A stretch of DNA of 64,000 nucleotides from contig NZ_BLPI01000001.1 of NCBI RefSeq assembly GCF_019649015.1, positions 2,187,001 through 2,251,000 on the forward strand, given 5' to 3'. Position 1 is the stretch's first letter. Every line of letters begins with the position of its first letter. This document shows, in pieces, positions 60,830 through 64,000 of this stretch. This DNA is from Agarivorans litoreus. Lineage in GTDB: Bacteria; Pseudomonadota; Gammaproteobacteria; Enterobacterales; Celerinatantimonadaceae. The notes below the pieces were generated by a model. It did no database searches. It was not told where the DNA came from and saw only the letters and a program-made list of their open reading frames with translations. The translations under genes were made by a program, and so were the position numbers.

Positions 60830-62110
60830 TTAGTTGGCCGCAACTACCTTATTGCGGCCGCCTTCTTTGGCTTGATACAGCGCTTCGTCGGCACGTTTTA
60901 TCCATTGCTCTAAGAAGCCTGAGTTGATTTCGGCTACGCCAAAAGAGCTGGTGATACGTGTTTCTTCACTTAGTATGGTGTTTTCGATACTTTGGCGAAG
61001 GTGTTCTGCCAGGGCGCAAGCGCCTTTCAAGCGAGTGTGGGCGCATACCACCAAAAATTCTTCACCGCCCCAGCGGGCTAGGTAATCGCCCTCTCTAATT
61101 TGTTGGCGCACCAAGTTTGCTAGATTAACCAGTACTTTGTCGCCTTCGTCATGGCCATATTGGTCATTGATTTTTTTGAAGTGGTCTATGTCGAATAAAA
61201 CGATACTGGCCGGCATGCCAATTTCAGCGTATTCGATAATGATGTCGCCAAAAATGCTGCTCAAACCGGCGCGATTAAAGCAGCTGGTAAGTGGGTCGGT
61301 TTTGGCCATAAATTCGTAGTTATCGCGCTCAATGCTCAGGTAGCTGTTGATTTTATTTAGCTCTAGCGCGTGTTTATTTGATTGCTGGTGCTGCTCTTTT
61401 ACCCCACGGGTCACACTGTAAAAAGCGTACGTGATACTTAGCAACCAAATGCCCAATAAGGCTAAATATAAATCTTTGGCTTGCAACCATTTGCCAGAAA
61501 ACTGGACTGAATGAAGCGATAACTCGATATTTTTATCCTGAGTATTGTCACCAGTGAGCAAGCTAATATGCGTGATTTCAGCGTCTTGCGATTGGTGCTG
61601 GCTATCTCGTTGGACAAATTGCCACCAAGAGGGCTGATATAAGCTATCTACATCAATACTGTAACTGGCGCGCCCTTGCTTGGGCAAAATGCTTTGTTGG
61701 TGCAGGTGTAAATGTTTTGCATTGTGTTGAGTAAATACTTGTAGCCAAATGGAATCTGGGGCAGTGCTTTGAAAAGATAGATTTAGTTGGATGTTGTCAA
61801 AGTTGGCCAGGCTTATGCCCGCTTGATTATTTTCCACTAACTTTAACTGCAAAGCACAGGCATCGGGTTGCTGGCTATTGGAGATATTGCAAAATAGCGT
61901 GGCTTTGTTTTGTTGGCGCAATAACAAGCCTTTGCCTACACGACCATCGGCGAGCTGAGTAGAAAGAGAGATGGGCGATTCTTCGTTTAGTGAGTAATTA
62001 AGGTGTCGCTCCATGCCAAGGTACTGCCAAAGCACCAACCCTAAAGAGATCAGAAATAGTACCGGGTAATAAATGTCGCGTTGTTGCTGATTCATAGTGT
62101 GCTTTAGCAT
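60830..62110 (-). CDS. diguanylate cyclase with periplasmic sensor domain
   Basis: A 426-residue inner-membrane enzyme making cyclic di-GMP. One anchor helix near 14-28 and a second near 220-237 (LYLALLGIWLLSITYAFYSV) enclose a beta-rich periplasmic domain. A coiled-coil-like linker leads to GGDEF from KTDPLTSCFNRAGL; the active loop is WGGEEF near 345 and DIDHFKKINDQYGHDEGDKV is intact. Sensor features (TLFCNISN, PSWWQFVQ, FSGKWLQAKDLYL) parallel those of the enzyme at 35416-36717, so the two look like paralogues. No PDE (EAL/HD-GYP) gene is in the window. Confidence 0.9.
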   Translation of the reverse strand: MLKHTMNQQQRDIYYPVLFLISLGLVLWQYLGMERHLNYSLNEESPISLSTQLADGRVGKGLLLRQQNKATLFCNISNSQQPDACALQLKLVENNQAGISLANFDNIQLNLSFQSTAPDSIWLQVFTQHNAKHLHLHQQSILPKQGRASYSIDVDSLYQPSWWQFVQRDSQHQSQDAEITHISLLTGDNTQDKNIELSLHSVQFSGKWLQAKDLYLALLGIWLLSITYAFYSVTRGVKEQHQQSNKHALELNKINSYLSIERDNYEFMAKTDPLTSCFNRAGLSSIFGDIIIEYAEIGMPASIVLFDIDHFKKINDQYGHDEGDKVLVNLANLVRQQIREGDYLARWGGEEFLVVCAHTRLKGACALAEHLRQSIENTILSEETRITSSFGVAEINSGFLEQWIKRADEALYQAKEGGRNKVVAAN

Positions 62111-62231
62111 GGATAGTACAAAAAATTACCATAGTATTATTCACTAAATCCATGCTTTATAAAGGGTTGTACAGCCCATTTATAAGAATCAGTCTATTGG
62201 CAAATTCGCGATACTGCACAAATTTAGAGTT

Positions 62232-62999
62232 TTAGCTCTCAACATTTATACAACGCGACGCCAAAATGGGATTGTTGTTTTGTTGAGTTTGCGCAATCAG
62301 CGTGGCTCTTTGGCATTCTTGAGCAGTAACCGGATGAAGCTTGTCCCAAGCTTGCATTAACTTGCGTTGACTACTGCTCATGGTAAATCGGCTATAAGTG
62401 GCATCCATGTATAAATAGCTGCGTGCTATTGGCCCTCGCGCGGATTCTGGCGGCTGTACTTTACGGTTCTCTATGCGCATATCGCAAGTTCCAAAGCTTG
62501 ATGTTTGAGTGCTTAGCATGGCGAAGTTGTAATTAGAGCGCGCCGCATTTACCGCGCCAATAGCCGGATACAGGTTGTACATGTCGGCTTGCATTAAGCG
62601 GTATTCGGCATTGGTTTTTTCTGCACAGCGCCTGCCCTTGTAGGCTTTGCCTTTTGAATTGACACATTTGGGGTGGCCTTCACGCCACTCAACAAAGTTG
62701 CGGCCAAAGTTCTCTGCTGGCACAACGTGCTCGGTCTCGTAACGCCTTAATCGGTTAAGATATTTGCCGGTAGCAAAACCAGAATTAAGCGTGACATTTT
62801 TATTCTCATCAAACTTAGCTTCGCAATACAGTGTTTTACGGGTACTTGGCTCCGCGTATACCTGTTGCAATAAAAGTCGCTTGGCGGTGGTAAATGATTC
62901 AATGCTTTGATTGCCATTAGCCAGCGCTAGACAAGGTAAGGAAAGGGCAAATAATAAGGCATAGCCAGCTAAGCTATGTAGGGCTGTTTTTAAGTACAT
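62232..62999 (-). CDS. endA: DNA-specific endonuclease I (EndA)
   Basis: A 255-residue periplasmic nuclease that degrades double-stranded DNA. The signal peptide (HSLAGYALLFALSLPCLALA) is cleaved before NGNQS. The endonuclease I core is RYETEHVVPAENFGRNFVEW, with the metal-binding His in EHVVPA; EYRLMQADMYNLYPAIGAVN and ARSNYNF follow. Several cysteines (CEAKF, KCVNS, RRCAEK, TCDMR) probably form disulfides, as in E. coli EndA, and would need DsbA. I start at the ATG read from 62999 (MYLKTAL); a start 12 codons upstream is possible but adds non-conserved residues. Confidence 0.93.
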   Translation of the reverse strand: MYLKTALHSLAGYALLFALSLPCLALANGNQSIESFTTAKRLLLQQVYAEPSTRKTLYCEAKFDENKNVTLNSGFATGKYLNRLRRYETEHVVPAENFGRNFVEWREGHPKCVNSKGKAYKGRRCAEKTNAEYRLMQADMYNLYPAIGAVNAARSNYNFAMLSTQTSSFGTCDMRIENRKVQPPESARGPIARSYLYMDATYSRFTMSSSQRKLMQAWDKLHPVTAQECQRATLIAQTQQNNNPILASRCINVES

Positions 63000-63186
63000 C
63001 TTAATCTTATAAATAACCGCAAAAAAACAGCCCAAAATTTAGCATGCGGCTAGAGTGTACAGCTAATTATCAATAACTTAGCGAAGAAGCGAGTATGAAT
63101 TGGAAATAGTTAAAGTGCTAGTTACCAAAACTACTCGCTGGAATAGTTTTGGTTAACTAGAGGCAGCTAGAATAGGCTCGATCTTT

Positions 63187-63546
63187 TTATTCAGCGTCTT
63201 TATCTAGCTCTTGTTCTGCGCTAGCGATGATATCGTCAAGATCTGAAGATTCTTCCACATCTGGCTTTTCTGGGCGATTGGCAGGTTTAGCCATAATCTC
63301 TAAGTAAAATGACGGCAATTGCTGTTGCTCAGCTTTGTCCATACAAGCGTTAATTTGCGAAACGTGGACCTCTTCTGCTTCTTCTTGAGTTGGTCCGTAC
63401 TTACAATCAAAGGCCCAAAAATCGGCTCCGGCAGGCAAGGTTTTGTTCTTCTCGCGGCGAATATATTTTTTAGCATCATACTTAGCGGCTTCAACAATGC
63501 GCGCCAATTTAAGCTTGGGGTGAGTAAGCGGATAAGTCTTTTTCAT
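63187..63546 (-). CDS. DUF6172 family protein
   Basis: A 119-residue cytoplasmic protein of unknown function. The N-terminus KKTYPLTHPKLKLARIVEAA and the core ADFWAFDCKYG followed by EEVHVSQINACMD match the DUF6172 pattern, a family of small proteins common in gammaproteobacteria. The C-terminus is acidic (SSDLDDIIASAEQELDKDAE). I start at the ATG read from 63546, with AGGATTATT before it. An upstream start at 63615 adds a Cys-rich, unlike stretch. It is monocistronic. Confidence 0.82.
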   Translation of the reverse strand: MKKTYPLTHPKLKLARIVEAAKYDAKKYIRREKNKTLPAGADFWAFDCKYGPTQEEAEEVHVSQINACMDKAEQQQLPSFYLEIMAKPANRPEKPDVEESSDLDDIIASAEQELDKDAE

Positions 63547-63615
63547 AATAATCCTAGAAAACTGCCGAAAGTAGCAAAGGGAGGCACACTGTAATGATTC
63601 TAGGCTATAGAGCAA

Positions 63616-64000
63616 GGTTTAATCGAGATTGTTTGCAAAAGCACAGTGGAAAAGAGTACCAAAGTGATGAAGCCTCTTTGAGTAAGAGGCTTTGAAGCAT
63701 GGATATGACAGTATTATTCGAATTTTTGGAACAGTTCATTGAGGAGTGTTCTAGACCTAAAAACTCAATAAGTGACCGAAAAGAAACCGTTGAAAAATGC
63801 CTGTTTGCCCAACACTTTTACTAAATCTTAGTGGTGCTTCTTGGTTATGAGTATGAAAAAACAGTGACGTTTTTACGCTGCTGTTAGGGCTAAAACATAG
63901 CAATTTTGAAAGGCTTTATCGAGCAAACTTTCAATACTCTCGTTTCCAATGGATACGATAATACCCATTTTTTGTCTTATTTCGCTATGATGGATATAAC
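63616..64000. other. right-hand end of the window, largely uninformative
   Basis: About 385 bases. A hairpin GCCTCTT (63672-63678) with AAGAGGC (63684-63690) could end a transcript. A 41-codon frame from 63699 is listed separately. From 63830 on I see only AT-rich sequence with no gene, repeat or known RNA. Confidence 0.35.
63699..63824 (+). CDS. possible small protein (41 aa)
   Basis: An open frame of 41 codons from ATG to TAA. The product is short, acidic at the start (VLFEFLEQFIEECS) and polar afterwards, with a second cysteine near the end. No family is recognised. The ribosome-binding site is weak (TTTGAAGC). It could be chance or the truncated start of a longer gene; I give it low weight. 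Confidence 0.2.
   Translation: MDMTVLFEFLEQFIEECSRPKNSISDRKETVEKCLFAQHFY

Noticed and set aside
1-64000. CRISPR array, tRNA or rRNA genes
   Set aside because: No regularly spaced repeats and no cloverleaf or rRNA-like sequence was seen on either strand.

Overview
The window is a chromosomal segment of a marine gammaproteobacterium in the Alteromonadales/Vibrio neighbourhood. An Agarivorans-like genome is my best guess from the mix of genes; this is inference, not a database match. The evidence is the gmk-rpoZ-spoT-trmH operon, the yihD/srkA/dsbA/yihG neighbourhood shared with Escherichia coli, pykA, DNA polymerase II, glycogen debranching, several GGEEF diguanylate cyclases and a csrB-type regulatory RNA array. 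There are no tRNA or rRNA genes, no CRISPR array and no recognisable insertion-sequence transposase.

Layout. 1-2474: start of pykA (leftward), nadE and a TRIC-type channel. 2475-4356: a gene-free stretch holding three tandem GGA-rich RNAs of the CsrB/CsrC type, each with a GacA/UvrY-like box about 140-165 bases upstream and a strong terminator. 4357-13176: MATE exporter, PlsC-like acyltransferase, a 60-residue ORF behind a hairpin that covers its ribosome-binding site, glgX, two small membrane ORFs, polB and a maa-type acetyltransferase. 13200-14230: an AT-rich two-gene cassette whose first gene is interrupted by an in-frame TAA. 14373-27081: pgi, a diguanylate cyclase with yihD, ccoG, a MAPEG protein, srkA, a CYTH enzyme, an acyl-CoA ligase, dsbA, two solute-binding proteins without a transporter, and yihG. 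27250-33660: HIT protein, chemotaxis receptor, and trmH-spoT-rpoZ-gmk. 33915-39379: ppk2, ung, a diguanylate cyclase, ppiC, an LEA14-like lipoprotein, a 138-base MITE-like element, NfeD and a QmcA-like SPFH protein. 39959-45538: an M20 peptidase with a DUF3299 protein, then a LysR regulator divergent from DoxX, pirin and glutathionyl-hydroquinone reductase. 45610-53474: a solute-binding protein, a 905-residue lipoprotein, DUF1456, a sugar MFS transporter with operator-like sites, and DUF2804. 53556-58036: DeoR regulator with glmS, a YcaQ remnant, a tail-collar protein and a PEP-CTERM protein. 58288-64000: MscS, an M14 carboxypeptidase, a diguanylate cyclase, endonuclease I, a DUF6172 protein and a poorly filled end.

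How it fits together. The csrB array would titrate CsrA, which in relatives controls glycogen, motility and c-di-GMP genes. The window also holds glgX, pgi, a chemotaxis receptor and three GGEEF proteins, so a link is plausible but not shown. spoT, ppk2, srkA and dsbA give a stress-response flavour. glmS with its DeoR regulator, and the MFS transporter with its CRP-like and FadR/GntR-like sites, point to regulated sugar and amino-sugar use. The most unusual items are the triple csrB array, the nonsense-interrupted cassette near 14 kb, the hairpin-masked small ORF at 7.1 kb, the MITE-like element at 37.8 kb and the paired solute-binding proteins at 23.7-26.1 kb.
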